Source of the DNA: Clostridiaceae bacterium
Lineage (GTDB): Bacteria; Bacillota; Clostridia; Oscillospirales; Acutalibacteraceae
Direction of reading: 5' to 3'
Assembly (NCBI GenBank): GCA_016287385.1
Contig: JAEEWM010000002.1
Location: forward strand, 124,001 to 188,000
Length of the DNA: 64,000 nucleotides
Part shown: positions 40,071 through 51,400 of the stretch, piece after piece
Layout: each line of letters opens with the position of its first letter
Numbering within the stretch: the stretch's first letter is position 1
Translations under genes and position numbers: made by a program
The notes under the pieces: model-generated
Seen by the model: the letters and a program-made list of their open reading frames with translations, nothing else
Told to the model about the DNA's origin: nothing
The model's database searches: none

Positions 40071-41747
40071 ATGTCTTATAAAACCGATATAGAGATAGCG
40101 CAGGAGTGCGAAATGCGGCCTGTTACCGAGATAGCGCGCCGTGCGAATATCGAAGAAAAGTATGTCGAACAGTACGGCAGATACAAAGCCAAAATAGATC
40201 TGTCGTTTTTGAACGAAACCGACAGGAAAGACGGTAAGCTCGTCCTTGTTACGGCAATTACGCCCACCTCCGCGGGCGAGGGCAAAACCACAACCACGAT
40301 AGGACTTGCCGACGCTCTGAACGTGATTGGCAAACGCGCCGCGGTCGCACTGAGAGAACCGTCGCTCGGTCCGGTTTTCGGCATTAAGGGAGGGGCCGCG
40401 GGCGGCGGATACGCCCAGGTGGTTCCCATGGAGGATATAAACCTGCATTTTACGGGCGACCTTCACGCCATAACCGCGGCGAATAATCTGCTTGCCGCTA
40501 TGCTCGATAATCACATATATCAGGGTAACGCGCTCGGCGTAGATACGAGAAAAATAACGTGGAAACGCTGCGTCGATATGAACGACAGACAGCTTCGCCA
40601 CATTGTCGACGGACTCGGCGGAAAGGTAAACGGAGTGCCCCGTGAGGACGGATACGATATCACCGTTGCAAGTGAGATTATGGCGGTATTCTGTCTTTCC
40701 ACCTCGATTTCAGACCTTAAACGCCGCCTGTCTGATATGATTGTCGGATATACTTTTGACGATAAGCCCGTCACCTGCGGCGACCTTCACGCCGCGGGCG
40801 CTCTTACCGCGCTTCTTAAAGACGCGTTAAAGCCCAATCTTGTGCAGACGCTCGAAGGTACGCCCGCGTTTGTACACGGCGGTCCGTTTGCAAATATAGC
40901 GCACGGGTGCAACTCTGTCGCGGCTACAAAGATGGCGCTTAAAGCCGGCGATTACGCCGTGACCGAGGCGGGCTTCGGCGCGGACCTCGGTGCTGAAAAA
41001 TTCCTTGATATCAAATGCAGAAAATCGGGTCTTGTACCTGACGCGGTTGTTCTTGTCGCTACGGTGCGCGCGCTTAAAATGCACGGCGGACTCTCAAAAA
41101 GCGAACTTGATAAAGAAAACATCGCGGCGCTTGAAAAAGGAATGCCCAATCTGATTCGTCACCTGAACAATATTAAAAACGTTTATAAGCTTCCCTGCGT
41201 TGTGGCGATTAACCGGTTCCCGGCAGATACCGACGATGAAATAGAGTTTATAATTGCAAAATGCGGTGAACTCGGCGTCAGGGCGGTGCTTTCCACCGTT
41301 TGCGCGGACGGCGGCAGAGGCGGCGAGGCGCTTGCGCGCGAGGTAGTGCGGCTGTGTGATGAGGAAAAGAGCGGTTTTTCGTATCTGTACGATGATGACC
41401 TGCCGGTGGATAAAAAAATCGAAACGGTGGTAAAAAAGATATACGGCGGCGACGGTGTAAACATTCTGCCTGACGCCGTAAAGCAGATAGAGCGGCTTGA
41501 GGCACTCGGCTTTTCACGTTTCCCGGTCTGCATTGCCAAAACGCAGTACAGCTTTTCGGATAACCCGGCGCTGTCCGGCGCGCCCGAGGGCTTTCGGGTA
41601 ACGGTGAAAAAGGTAAAGGTTTCAGCCGGCGCGGAGTTTATTGTTGCGCTTACCGGCGATGTTATGACCATGCCGGGGCTGCCCGTATTACCCGCCGCGG
41701 AAAAAATAGATGTTGACGAAAACGGAAAAATAAAGGGGCTGTTTTAA
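40071..41747 (+). CDS. fhs: Formate--tetrahydrofolate ligase
   Basis: [58 protein letters not shown]. Confidence 0.99.
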   Translation: MSYKTDIEIAQECEMRPVTEIARRANIEEKYVEQYGRYKAKIDLSFLNETDRKDGKLVLVTAITPTSAGEGKTTTTIGLADALNVIGKRAAVALREPSLGPVFGIKGGAAGGGYAQVVPMEDINLHFTGDLHAITAANNLLAAMLDNHIYQGNALGVDTRKITWKRCVDMNDRQLRHIVDGLGGKVNGVPREDGYDITVASEIMAVFCLSTSISDLKRRLSDMIVGYTFDDKPVTCGDLHAAGALTALLKDALKPNLVQTLEGTPAFVHGGPFANIAHGCNSVAATKMALKAGDYAVTEAGFGADLGAEKFLDIKCRKSGLVPDAVVLVATVRALKMHGGLSKSELDKENIAALEKGMPNLIRHLNNIKNVYKLPCVVAINRFPADTDDEIEFIIAKCGELGVRAVLSTVCADGGRGGEALAREVVRLCDEEKSGFSYLYDDDLPVDKKIETVVKKIYGGDGVNILPDAVKQIERLEALGFSRFPVCIAKTQYSFSDNPALSGAPEGFRVTVKKVKVSAGAEFIVALTGDVMTMPGLPVLPAAEKIDVDENGKIKGLF

Positions 41748-41748
41748 T

Positions 41749-43164
41749 ATGAAAAAGCTTTTATCGGGCATTGAACCCAAAAAGGTTTTTGAAGTTTTTG
41801 AGGAAATATGCGCGATACCTCACGGTTCGGGCAACACAAAGGCGATAAGCGATTATTGCGCCGGTTTTGCGCGCGAGCGGGGACTTTGGGTCTTGCAGGA
41901 TGAACTTAACAACGTAATAATCAAAAAACCGGCTTCCGCCGGGTATGAAAACCATCCGCCGGTAGTGTTGCAGGGGCACCTCGATATGGTTTGCGAAAAG
42001 GACCCGGAAATCGACTTTGATTTTACGCGCGACGCACTGCGCTTAAAGCTCGACGGTGATATTTTAAGCGCGACCGGCACCACGCTCGGCGGTGATGACG
42101 GCGTAGCGGTGGCAATAGCGCTCGGCATTATTGACGACGATACTTTGCCCCATCCGCCGCTTGAAGTGATTTTCACTTCCGATGAGGAGACCGGTATGTA
42201 CGGCGCCGCGGGGATAGACGCCGCGAATATAACCGCAAAGCGGTTTATCAGTCTTGACCACGGGGACGACTCTTCGTTTACAGTCGGCTGTGCCGGCGGT
42301 ACGCGGGTGGAGATTGAACTGCCGCTTGAAACGGCGGCGGCGGTAAAGCCCGCGTATAGAATCAGCGTATCCGGTCTTACCGGCGGTCACTCCGGCGAGG
42401 AGATAGATAAGGGAAGACTTAACGCAAACAAGCTCCTCGGCTCCTTTTTGAGCGCCGTTCCGGGCGACGTGCGGATATCCTCGATATCGGGCGGAAATAT
42501 GGTAAACGCCATAACCGTAAACGCCTCCTGCGTAGTTTGTACCGGCGAAGACTTAACGGCGGCGGCAAAAATCTTTGAAAAAGAGAACCGGTGTTCCGCC
42601 GATAAGGGGCTTACCGTAACGGTTGACCCCGTGCACTGCGACACCGCTTTTACCGCCGAATCGTCGAAGCTTATAATAAACCTTTTGTGTGAATTGCCTG
42701 ACGGCGTTCAGGCGATGAGCGCGGATTTTACGGGCGTTGTGGAAACCTCGCTTAATATCGGCGTAATTAAGATTGAGAATAACGCTTTTCACGTTTTTGC
42801 GCTGCTTCGCAGTTCAAAGGACAATAAAAAAGCCGAGCTTACCGAAAAGATAAAAAAGATATCCGAACGTTTCGGCGCGCGTTGTTATATTAAAAGCGAA
42901 TATCCCGCGTGGGAATACAAAAAAGATTCCCCCCTGCGTAAAACGATGGTATCGGTATACGAGGATATGTTCGGTAAAACACCCAATACGGTAGTCATCC
43001 ACGCCGGGCTCGAATGCGGTCTTTTCAGCGGTAAAATAAAGGATATTGACGCTGTCTCGACGGGTCCGAACCTTTATGATATCCACACCGCGCACGAAAG
43101 TCTTTCGGTATCCTCGCTTGCCCGTATTTATAAATACATTTGTCGCGTTTTGGAGGCGCTGTAA
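41749..43164 (+). CDS. pepD: Aminoacyl-histidine dipeptidase (M20 family)
   Basis: LQGHLDMVCEKD; GTTLGGDDGVAVAIAL; GLTGGHSGEEIDKGRLNANK. Confidence 0.96.
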   Translation: MKKLLSGIEPKKVFEVFEEICAIPHGSGNTKAISDYCAGFARERGLWVLQDELNNVIIKKPASAGYENHPPVVLQGHLDMVCEKDPEIDFDFTRDALRLKLDGDILSATGTTLGGDDGVAVAIALGIIDDDTLPHPPLEVIFTSDEETGMYGAAGIDAANITAKRFISLDHGDDSSFTVGCAGGTRVEIELPLETAAAVKPAYRISVSGLTGGHSGEEIDKGRLNANKLLGSFLSAVPGDVRISSISGGNMVNAITVNASCVVCTGEDLTAAAKIFEKENRCSADKGLTVTVDPVHCDTAFTAESSKLIINLLCELPDGVQAMSADFTGVVETSLNIGVIKIENNAFHVFALLRSSKDNKKAELTEKIKKISERFGARCYIKSEYPAWEYKKDSPLRKTMVSVYEDMFGKTPNTVVIHAGLECGLFSGKIKDIDAVSTGPNLYDIHTAHESLSVSSLARIYKYICRVLEAL

Positions 43165-44229
43165 ATGGAAAACAGAATTGAAAATTTAAGGAATTCCCTG
43201 CCGAAAGGCGCCGCGGCGCTCATTACGAACGAAGCGGACTGCTTTTATCTTTCCGGCTTCAATAAAAGCGAGGGAATGGTGCTTGTAACAGAAAAAAGCG
43301 CCTGCCTTTTTGTTGATTTTCGCTATATCGAGGCGGCGCGCGCGGCGAGCAGGATCGATGTAAAGCTGACCCACGCCTTTATTAAGGATATTTTCACCGA
43401 GCTTAAAAGCGAGGATGTTAAGACCGTGTTTGTTGAGCGGGAGTATGTTACGCTCGCTTTGGCGGCGCGGCTTAAAGAGGCGTTTGAGGGTATTGAGGTT
43501 TCAGAAGAAGTCGACGTGGGTAAGATAATCGGCGATATGCGAGCGGTAAAAAGCGCACAGGAAATATCGCTTATTAAATCGGCGCAGAAAATAACGGACA
43601 GGGCTTTTTCATACATAATCACGAAAATCGCCGCGGGCAGGAGTGAACGCGAAACAGCGCTCGACCTTGAATTCTTTATGCGCAAAGAGGGCAGCGAGGG
43701 CACCGCGTTTGATACTATCTGCGTTTCCGGCAAAAACTCTTCAAAGCCGCACGGCGTGCCGGGGGAAAAACTGATTCAAAACGGCGACTTTGTAACTCTC
43801 GATTTCGGCGCCGTGGTGGGCGGCTACCGTTCGGATATGACCAGAACCGTGGCGGTGGGCAAACCGGATGAAAAAATGGTTTTTGTATACAATACCGTGC
43901 TTAAAGCGCAAAGCGCGGCGCTTGCCGCGATAAAACCCGGCGTTTCCTGCCGGGATATTGATAAAATCGCCCGTGATATTATCAATACAGCGGGATTTGA
44001 GGGCTGTTTCGGACACGGACTCGGTCACGGTGTCGGTATAGATATTCACGAAAACCCCGCTTTCAGTACCCGCTGTGAAACCGTAACAGCGCCCGGTATG
44101 GTAATAACCGTGGAACCGGGTATTTATCTTGAAAACAGCTTCGGCGTCAGAATAGAGGATATGATAGTTGTGACCGAAGGCGGATGTGAAAATTTAACCG
44201 GCAGCGAAAAGAGACTTATTGTGCTTTGA
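43165..44229 (+). CDS. M24 family Xaa-Pro aminopeptidase
   Basis: VTLDFGAVVGGYRSDMTRTVAVG; GHGLGHGVGIDIHENP; VEPGIYL. Confidence 0.96.
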   Translation: MENRIENLRNSLPKGAAALITNEADCFYLSGFNKSEGMVLVTEKSACLFVDFRYIEAARAASRIDVKLTHAFIKDIFTELKSEDVKTVFVEREYVTLALAARLKEAFEGIEVSEEVDVGKIIGDMRAVKSAQEISLIKSAQKITDRAFSYIITKIAAGRSERETALDLEFFMRKEGSEGTAFDTICVSGKNSSKPHGVPGEKLIQNGDFVTLDFGAVVGGYRSDMTRTVAVGKPDEKMVFVYNTVLKAQSAALAAIKPGVSCRDIDKIARDIINTAGFEGCFGHGLGHGVGIDIHENPAFSTRCETVTAPGMVITVEPGIYLENSFGVRIEDMIVVTEGGCENLTGSEKRLIVL

Positions 44230-44311
44230 CTTTTTGCCCGGCGTTTATCTACTTGAAAAATGCAGTGATGTATAGTATAATAATTACAGCATACTATTTA
44301 TGGGGTAGATT

Positions 44312-45784
44312 ATGGGCTCGGTCAAGAGGTTTATTCTCGTTATAGCGATAATATTCATTGGCGTTTCGCTTTGCGCTTGCGCAGGGCGAAGCGCCAATGC
44401 GCGCATATATGTATCTCTCGATAACATGCCCGATACGTTAGACCCTCAGGTCGCGTCGAGCGACAGTGAGCTGATGATCGCCCGCAATATTTACGAGGGG
44501 CTTACCCGTCAGGATGAGAACGGCGATATAGTAAAAGCGGCGTGTAAGGATTACCAATTTGAAAATCTCACCTATACCTTTACGCTCAGGGATGATATAA
44601 AGTGGTCGAACGGTAAAAAAATAGTCGCTGATGATTTTGTTTTCGGCATAAAGCGCGCACTGCTTCCCGAAACGCGCGCTCCCTTTGCGCGGCTTCTGTT
44701 TGCGATAAAAGGCGCGCCGGAGGTCAACGCGGGCAGGGCGGACGCGGGTGCGCTCGGGATATCGGCACCCGATTCAAAAACGGTTAAAATTACCCTGAGT
44801 TATGATGATGAGGAGTTCCTGCGCGTGCTTTCGATGCCGGTATCAATGCCGTGTAAAGAAGACTTTTTTTACGAAAGCACCGGCAAATACGGGCTTGAAA
44901 GAGATTATATCCTTTCCTGCGGCTCGTATAAGGTCGGCAAGTGGAACAAGACCGATTTCGGCATACGCCTGCTTAAAAACGATGAATACACCGGCTCCTT
45001 CAAACCGAAAAACGCGGCGGTTTATATTGCTAAGGATAAAGAAAAAAGCGTTGTGGAAAAGCTCAATTCGGGCGACGCCGATATGGCGCTTTTATCCGCA
45101 AAATATCTGCCTAAGGTAGACAGCGGGAAAATAAAGCTTACCTCGGTGCAGAATATCTGCTGGGTGCTTTCGTTAGGCGGTGATTTTTCGCAGAACGTCC
45201 GTCAGGCGCTTTGTATGTGCACGTCATCCGAAAGCTATAAAAAGAATCTGCCGGCAGGTTTTACCGCGGCTGATTCCATTTACCCCGGGGTTTTATCGAA
45301 GAATACGGGAACCGATGTCGCGTTCGCGCGGGTCTATGATTCGGTTACGGCGCGCTCCCTTATTTCGGCGGAGCTTAAAAACTTCAAAAACAAAAAATTT
45401 CCGCAGACGACCCTTGTTTATTCGCAGAGCGAACCGATGCGCACGGTGATAACACTTATCGTGGGCGACTGGCAGCAGAACCTCAGCACTTTTATAAACA
45501 TAAAGTCCGAGGATAAGTCGCTTGAGGGCGAGCTTAAAACCCATTCTCTGCCGCTTTCGGTTTTCCCGGTGAAAGCCGATTCAACGCTCGGCGAGTATCT
45601 GTATAAATTCGGCGTTGATTACAAGGGCGACGCCGTCGCCGCGGCGAATAAGGCGGCGGGGGTATATAATCTTTTGCCCGTCGCGTTTGAGGATACCACG
45701 GTCGGCTACCGCGATAATCTCAGCGGCGTTAATATAAGCGCCACAGGCGGGTATGTGGATTTTTCTTTTGTTGTAAAAAAATAA
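44312..45784 (+). CDS. ABC transporter substrate-binding lipoprotein (oligopeptide-binding family 5)
   Basis: Lipobox-like SLCACAG; NMPDTLDPQVASSDSELMIARNIYEGLTR. Confidence 0.88.
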   Translation: MGSVKRFILVIAIIFIGVSLCACAGRSANARIYVSLDNMPDTLDPQVASSDSELMIARNIYEGLTRQDENGDIVKAACKDYQFENLTYTFTLRDDIKWSNGKKIVADDFVFGIKRALLPETRAPFARLLFAIKGAPEVNAGRADAGALGISAPDSKTVKITLSYDDEEFLRVLSMPVSMPCKEDFFYESTGKYGLERDYILSCGSYKVGKWNKTDFGIRLLKNDEYTGSFKPKNAAVYIAKDKEKSVVEKLNSGDADMALLSAKYLPKVDSGKIKLTSVQNICWVLSLGGDFSQNVRQALCMCTSSESYKKNLPAGFTAADSIYPGVLSKNTGTDVAFARVYDSVTARSLISAELKNFKNKKFPQTTLVYSQSEPMRTVITLIVGDWQQNLSTFINIKSEDKSLEGELKTHSLPLSVFPVKADSTLGEYLYKFGVDYKGDAVAAANKAAGVYNLLPVAFEDTTVGYRDNLSGVNISATGGYVDFSFVVKK

Positions 45785-45814
45785 CAGGTGAATAAATTAT
45801 TCCGGAGGGTAAAA

Positions 45815-48433
45815 ATGATGAAAAAATTTATCAGTAGGTTTATTTCGTTCGCGATAGTATCGGCAATGCTTATCTGCGCCGTTCCGGTTATGGCGTCGGC
45901 TGAACCGACAATAAAAGGGGGAATAGGCACCGTCAACCTTACGGTTGCAACGGAACCTTATATTGCTACCGACGGTGCTGCCAGTTATATAGACTTTTCC
46001 GCCGGTACGGTGGGAAAAAATCCCGGGTATCAAACCAATCCCGATAATGTTGAGCTTGTAGGGAGAAACGGCGTTTCGTGGTTTGATGTTACGGAAGGAT
46101 GCTATGTAACCAGTCCGATTTATTCGGGTTACTACAGTATGGTTTTTATTCTTACACATGTATACCGGGTGGAAATTATTGTAGCGACAACCGGAAAAGT
46201 AATAAATGAAAGCTCATGGTTTAAGGCATACGGCGAGGGCGATGACTGGGAATCCGCGGTGGTCGCCACGGTAAACGGTCACGAAGCGACCGTTTCAAAA
46301 TACCGTGATTATTCCATTGGCACGTGCCTGCTTGTTTCGTATACCTTCGATCCCGCAATACCTGACAGTACAAAGGAAATACAGATAGTCGAAGGGCGGA
46401 TAGACGCACCGCGCGGCGGCAGAGCAGCCTCCTTCGAAGCCACCGCCGGAGGTTATCAGAAATATTACGGTATCGATGTTGAAATAGACACCGTAAACGT
46501 TCACGACGGCATAAAATGGCATGATGATACCGATAACAGAAGTCTTGCTGTGGGTGAAACCTTTATTACCGGACATACCTATACCGTGTCTCTTTATTTT
46601 AAGTCCAATAACTATCAGAAGATTAAGCCGAAATTGTATTATATCAATGGAGCAGAAGCTAAGATCGGAAAATCAGATGTTACATACCCGGCCTCGGGTC
46701 TTAACTGTGTTCTTGAATATACCTTCCCGGATATCAGAGAGGCGCCCGATGATTATGTTTCTTTCCAGGTGTACTCACTTGTAGGTCCTATCGCGGGAAT
46801 GACTCCGGCTATGCTTCCTAAGATGAAGGTGACCTGCGATAATAGCCCCGGTTCAAATTGCGAGCTTATACCCAATATCAGCAAATTCTACTATAATGAT
46901 GTTTGTTGGATAAACTCCGCGACATATCAGCCGCTCGATCCTGATGAAGAGTTCAAAAAGGGGGAGCGGTACACACTCATTGTTCCTATAAGGGCAACCG
47001 GGGATAACCGCTTTTCGGTAATTCACGATGAGGACGGCGACCGCTCGAATATGTGGACCACATTTATACCCGAGATCGGTGACAAGGTGATTTCCACCCG
47101 CTGTATTCCCGGGCAGCAGAGTACCGCTGAACTTGACAGGATGGTTCACACATATATAGATTTTCCCGCCTGCGAAGAAATGACGGCGGAAGTGGGCTTT
47201 ACCGTTCAAACACCGAAAGAAAATGTGGTTATAAACAAAACGGTCAATTCAAAATATCCCGAGGATTACAGGGCAAAAAACGTGACCTGGTTTGACGATA
47301 CAACGGAACATGTTATGGAACCGGGCGAAACATTCACCGCCAATCATCGTTACAGCATTATGTTTGAGGCATATACGCGCAGCGGTTGTATGTTCCCTTG
47401 TAATTACGATACTTTTGATGCGAGGGGCGCCTCTATTCCCATAAACGAAGTAAGAGATGGCATTATCTCATATAAAAGCAGTTATGAGGACGGCGACGCG
47501 CCATACCGCTCCTTCCGCGTCACCTGTGATATGGGGCTTTGTAACGATTCTGTAATAGAAGAGGTCTCGCTTTTAATAGAAGCTCCGGTTGCGGGAGCAT
47601 ATCCCTCTTACAGCGCCCTTAACGCGGGCAGCGGTTACCATATAAAAACCTCATGGGAAGGCAATGAGGAGGAATGGTGGCATAATCCTGTTACCTACCG
47701 CTATTACGGCAGAAACGGCGTTCAGTGGTGGGATTGCGATTCGGACAGGGCTCATTTTTATGAAGACGAAACCTTTATAGAGGGTCACCGCTATACTGCC
47801 GTTATTTATGTCGATGCGGACGACGGATACGAATTCTATCACGATAAATGGAATGCGATACTTGCCACCGCAACGGTCAACGGTCAGCCGGCGGAAATCG
47901 AAAACAACAATAGCGAAAATGTTTATCATCAGTGCATAACTTATACCTTTACCTGCGGCGCGGCGCAGGGTTATACCGTTTCGGGAACAGTTAAATCTAC
48001 AAGTGACCCCGATACTCCCGTTACGGTAAGATTGACCAGAGCGGGATATTCAGAACCCGATTATGAAGCCCAAATCTACGGAACCTCTGCTGATTATTCG
48101 TTTGCCTCTGTGGAAAGCGGCAAATATATACTGTATGTGGCAAAGAGCGGGTATACACCGGTCACCCTTACGGTTGACGTGGAGAGCAGTGCCGTAAAAA
48201 AAGATGTGGTTCTTAAAAAATCCGCCGGAGAATCAGACCATACCCCCGGCGATATCAACGGCGACGGCGCGGTCAACAATAAAGACCTCACAAGACTTTT
48301 CCAGTATCTTTCCGATTGGGACGTTGAAGTAAACGCCGCCGCGCTTGACGTAAACGGCGACGGCTCGGTAAACAATAAGGATTTAACAAGGTTGTTCCAG
48401 TACCTTTCCGACTGGGACGTTGAGATTTTCTGA
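45815..48433 (+). CDS. Secreted multidomain protein with repeated V-W-x-D / GETF-x-GHxYT modules, a carboxypeptidase-regulatory-like domain and C-terminal type I dockerin
   Basis: RBS GGAGGG before ATGATG; signal peptide; repeats GIKWHDDTDNRSLAVGETFITGHTYTVSLYF, NVTWFDDTTEHVMEPGETFTANHRYSIMFEA; YTVSGTVKSTSDPDTPVTVRLTRAG; dockerin GDINGDGAVNNKDLTRLFQYLSDWDVEV x2. Confidence 0.93.
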   Translation: MMKKFISRFISFAIVSAMLICAVPVMASAEPTIKGGIGTVNLTVATEPYIATDGAASYIDFSAGTVGKNPGYQTNPDNVELVGRNGVSWFDVTEGCYVTSPIYSGYYSMVFILTHVYRVEIIVATTGKVINESSWFKAYGEGDDWESAVVATVNGHEATVSKYRDYSIGTCLLVSYTFDPAIPDSTKEIQIVEGRIDAPRGGRAASFEATAGGYQKYYGIDVEIDTVNVHDGIKWHDDTDNRSLAVGETFITGHTYTVSLYFKSNNYQKIKPKLYYINGAEAKIGKSDVTYPASGLNCVLEYTFPDIREAPDDYVSFQVYSLVGPIAGMTPAMLPKMKVTCDNSPGSNCELIPNISKFYYNDVCWINSATYQPLDPDEEFKKGERYTLIVPIRATGDNRFSVIHDEDGDRSNMWTTFIPEIGDKVISTRCIPGQQSTAELDRMVHTYIDFPACEEMTAEVGFTVQTPKENVVINKTVNSKYPEDYRAKNVTWFDDTTEHVMEPGETFTANHRYSIMFEAYTRSGCMFPCNYDTFDARGASIPINEVRDGIISYKSSYEDGDAPYRSFRVTCDMGLCNDSVIEEVSLLIEAPVAGAYPSYSALNAGSGYHIKTSWEGNEEEWWHNPVTYRYYGRNGVQWWDCDSDRAHFYEDETFIEGHRYTAVIYVDADDGYEFYHDKWNAILATATVNGQPAEIENNNSENVYHQCITYTFTCGAAQGYTVSGTVKSTSDPDTPVTVRLTRAGYSEPDYEAQIYGTSADYSFASVESGKYILYVAKSGYTPVTLTVDVESSAVKKDVVLKKSAGESDHTPGDINGDGAVNNKDLTRLFQYLSDWDVEVNAAALDVNGDGSVNNKDLTRLFQYLSDWDVEIF

Positions 48434-48486
48434 TTTGCGCCTTCGGCGCACCTAAGGTTGGAAGACATTGATTCGGAGGCAAACAA

Positions 48487-51400
48487 ATGCAAAGTAAAGT
48501 ATCAAAAAGGTTTTTCAGTGCGGCATTGGCGCTGCTTATTCTGGTAGGGATGATACCGGTTTCTTCGCTTATGAGTGCTTCGGCGGATATAATCACAGTC
48601 AGTGCCTTCGACGCGGACGACGTGCTTTACGGACTTACCTATGACGGCGACATTACCATATCTCTGGTAAAGGATATCGATATTCAGGTCGATGAGTCCT
48701 ATGAGTGGGGGTACGACAGCGCCACCGACCGTTGGCTGTGGGCGACCGTCGGTACCGGATACAAGAGACTTAAACTCAACGGACATACGCTCGCCGTTGA
48801 CGACGCTCTGGTCGACACAGCCCGGTACACTACCGAAACGCAGTACAACGTCGAAACAGGGAAAAATGAAGAAGTAGACGTGTTTATCGCAAACGCCTTC
48901 CGTCAGAATGCGGCGCTCATCTGTATCCCGGTCGCTTCGGGTTTATACGTTGACGGAACAGAGGGCGGCAAGGTGATGATGACCGCAAAGATACCCGATA
49001 ACGAACAGATGATGGATAACCGGATCGTTATGCAGCGCGACGTGTTCCTGGTAAGAGGCGGCTCGCTTACCGTTGACGGCGGCACCTATCAGGCGGGCAG
49101 AAGAAAAAATCTGTACGTTAACAAAGCGATAAAATGCGATTCCAACTGGTTTTGGGAACTGAACAGCTTTTATGAAACCACGCATTACTGGGGCTACGGT
49201 GAATACTCTATCAACGGCACCGCGGTTTACGCGTACGGCGGCAGCGCTTCCGTATACGGCGGCACTTTTATAGGTCACGGTTTCGAGATAAACCATCCGG
49301 ACCGCCGAAACGGTGTGCTTGAGATCGTAAGCAGCGCTAGACTCAATTTCTTTGACGGCAACGTTCAGGGCTACAGCGGCGCGAACTGCTTTAAGGTCGG
49401 GGAGAGCGCGATTATGAATTTTTATTCGGGCTGGACGAAGACCTACGCACCCGACCGTTATCTCTGGCCGCGCGGCGAAAAACGTGTAAACGCGGATGAC
49501 AGTTATTGCAGCGCTGTTGACATAGGTTCGGGTAACGCGACCTGCCCCAGATCAAAAACAGGGCGGAGCGAGGAAAGCGCCAACGGCGGTATACTTTACG
49601 CTCCCGAAGAAAGCGCCTCGGTTGACGGTCTGCGCTGGGAAAACGGCTCCGCTTCGCAGAGCACTTACGCGATCGGCGCATCAAAAAAAGCCGTTTTCAA
49701 CTGCGGCGATCTGTATTATAACGGCTACGCCGTCGGCAACGACCGGCACGGTATAGATTACGCGTTTTCTCTTTCCGAGCAGCAGTCTGACGGCAAATGG
49801 AAAGCCGTTACCGGCTGGATATCAAACGGTACGGAAAGAACGGCAGACCTCTTAAAGTTCAGCAGTTATATGTCTCCGGGCGGTACCTATCGTCTGTCGG
49901 CGAAGGCGACCGAACGCTGGTCGTCTACACATAATTTCACCCGCGTCTTTACGGCGTCGGGCAGTTTAAGCTTTACTACCAATCCTCTCACCGTAAACGA
50001 GGTAAGTCTGCGCATAAACGACCCGACCGCCAAAGAGTGGCTCGCTCAGTGTGACGGTGTGACCTGCCTTACCGACGGTTACGGCGTGGAATCAATACAG
50101 TGGTCGCGTGGTTCGCTTACTTATCCCGCCGATGAGACAGTTGTCGCCGAATCGGGCGTAGAGTATACGGCGAAGGTCACCTTAAGTTTGAACAAAGGCG
50201 TGGCGATCGCCTCAAAGCCGTCCGCAAAGGTCAATAACTCCCCGGCGGCAATTTCCGTAAGCGGCAACAAGATCATCATTATCTATACCTTCCCGGAGAC
50301 CGCAAACATTATCAGCAGTGTGGAATTTAATATCACGCCTCCGTCCGAAGGCAAAACGCCCTCCTTTACAACCGATATCCCCGCGGGCAAGCACTTTACG
50401 AAGACAGAGTTGCGGTATTATGAATCGGAGGACGGGGAAGAATATACTCAGATGAGCGCTCTTACTCCGTTCGTACTTGGCAGATATTACAAAGCGGAAA
50501 TTGACATCGCGGCGAACGACGGATATGAATTTACCGTGAATGCCTGGGGCGTGTCCGTTGAACCGGATATTTACGCCACTGTCAACGGTATCCGGTGCAC
50601 GACTGAAAAGATATACGGAAGCGTGCCGCAGGAAGAGGCGACCGTTATCTGCGAGTTCGGTCCGCTTTATAAGGATGATTCAATAAAAACGGTCGGGGTC
50701 GTCGGGGTCGACGCGCCCTATCCCGGCAAAACGCCCGATTACTTCGTCTATGCGGCTGGCGAAGGCTACGCTGTCGACCTTGATGAAAACGGCGATACGA
50801 CCCTGAACGGAGTTTTCTGGTTCTATCGGAAAAGCGGAAATACGGTTCTTATGGCGCCGGATGAGCCGTTCAAGGCAGGCGCGGAGTATACAGTCAATGT
50901 GATTCTGATGTCGACCGGCAACAGCCGCTTTGCCACAGATGCCGGCGGAAACCCGCAGGTCAGCGCGGCGGTCGGCGAAAACGCGGCGACTGTCGGTACC
51001 TTCGGCGATAAACCCGCAAAAGACCGGATATGCGTTTCATATACTTTCCCGTGGGAGGTCGTGGATGTTTCCGTAATTGAGGTAAACGATATGACTCTGC
51101 CGCTGGCAGGCGCTCATCCTGATTATAAACTGTCGGTCGGCAACAGTGAGTTGTATGAGATAAGGAACGTTCAGTGGTATCAGGGCAGCTACGAATCAGG
51201 AACTCCCATTTTTGAAGATGACACATTCGCACCGTCCGATTCCTATGCCGTTGAGATCCGCGTATCGCGCAAAATGGCGGGTCAGCTGGTTATCTCAAAA
51301 TTTGCAAGTCCCGTAACCGTTTGCTTTAACGGAGTACAAGTGGATAGCAACAGTATTATGGCTAACCAAACCGACGTATATATTTTTATGAACTTCAATA

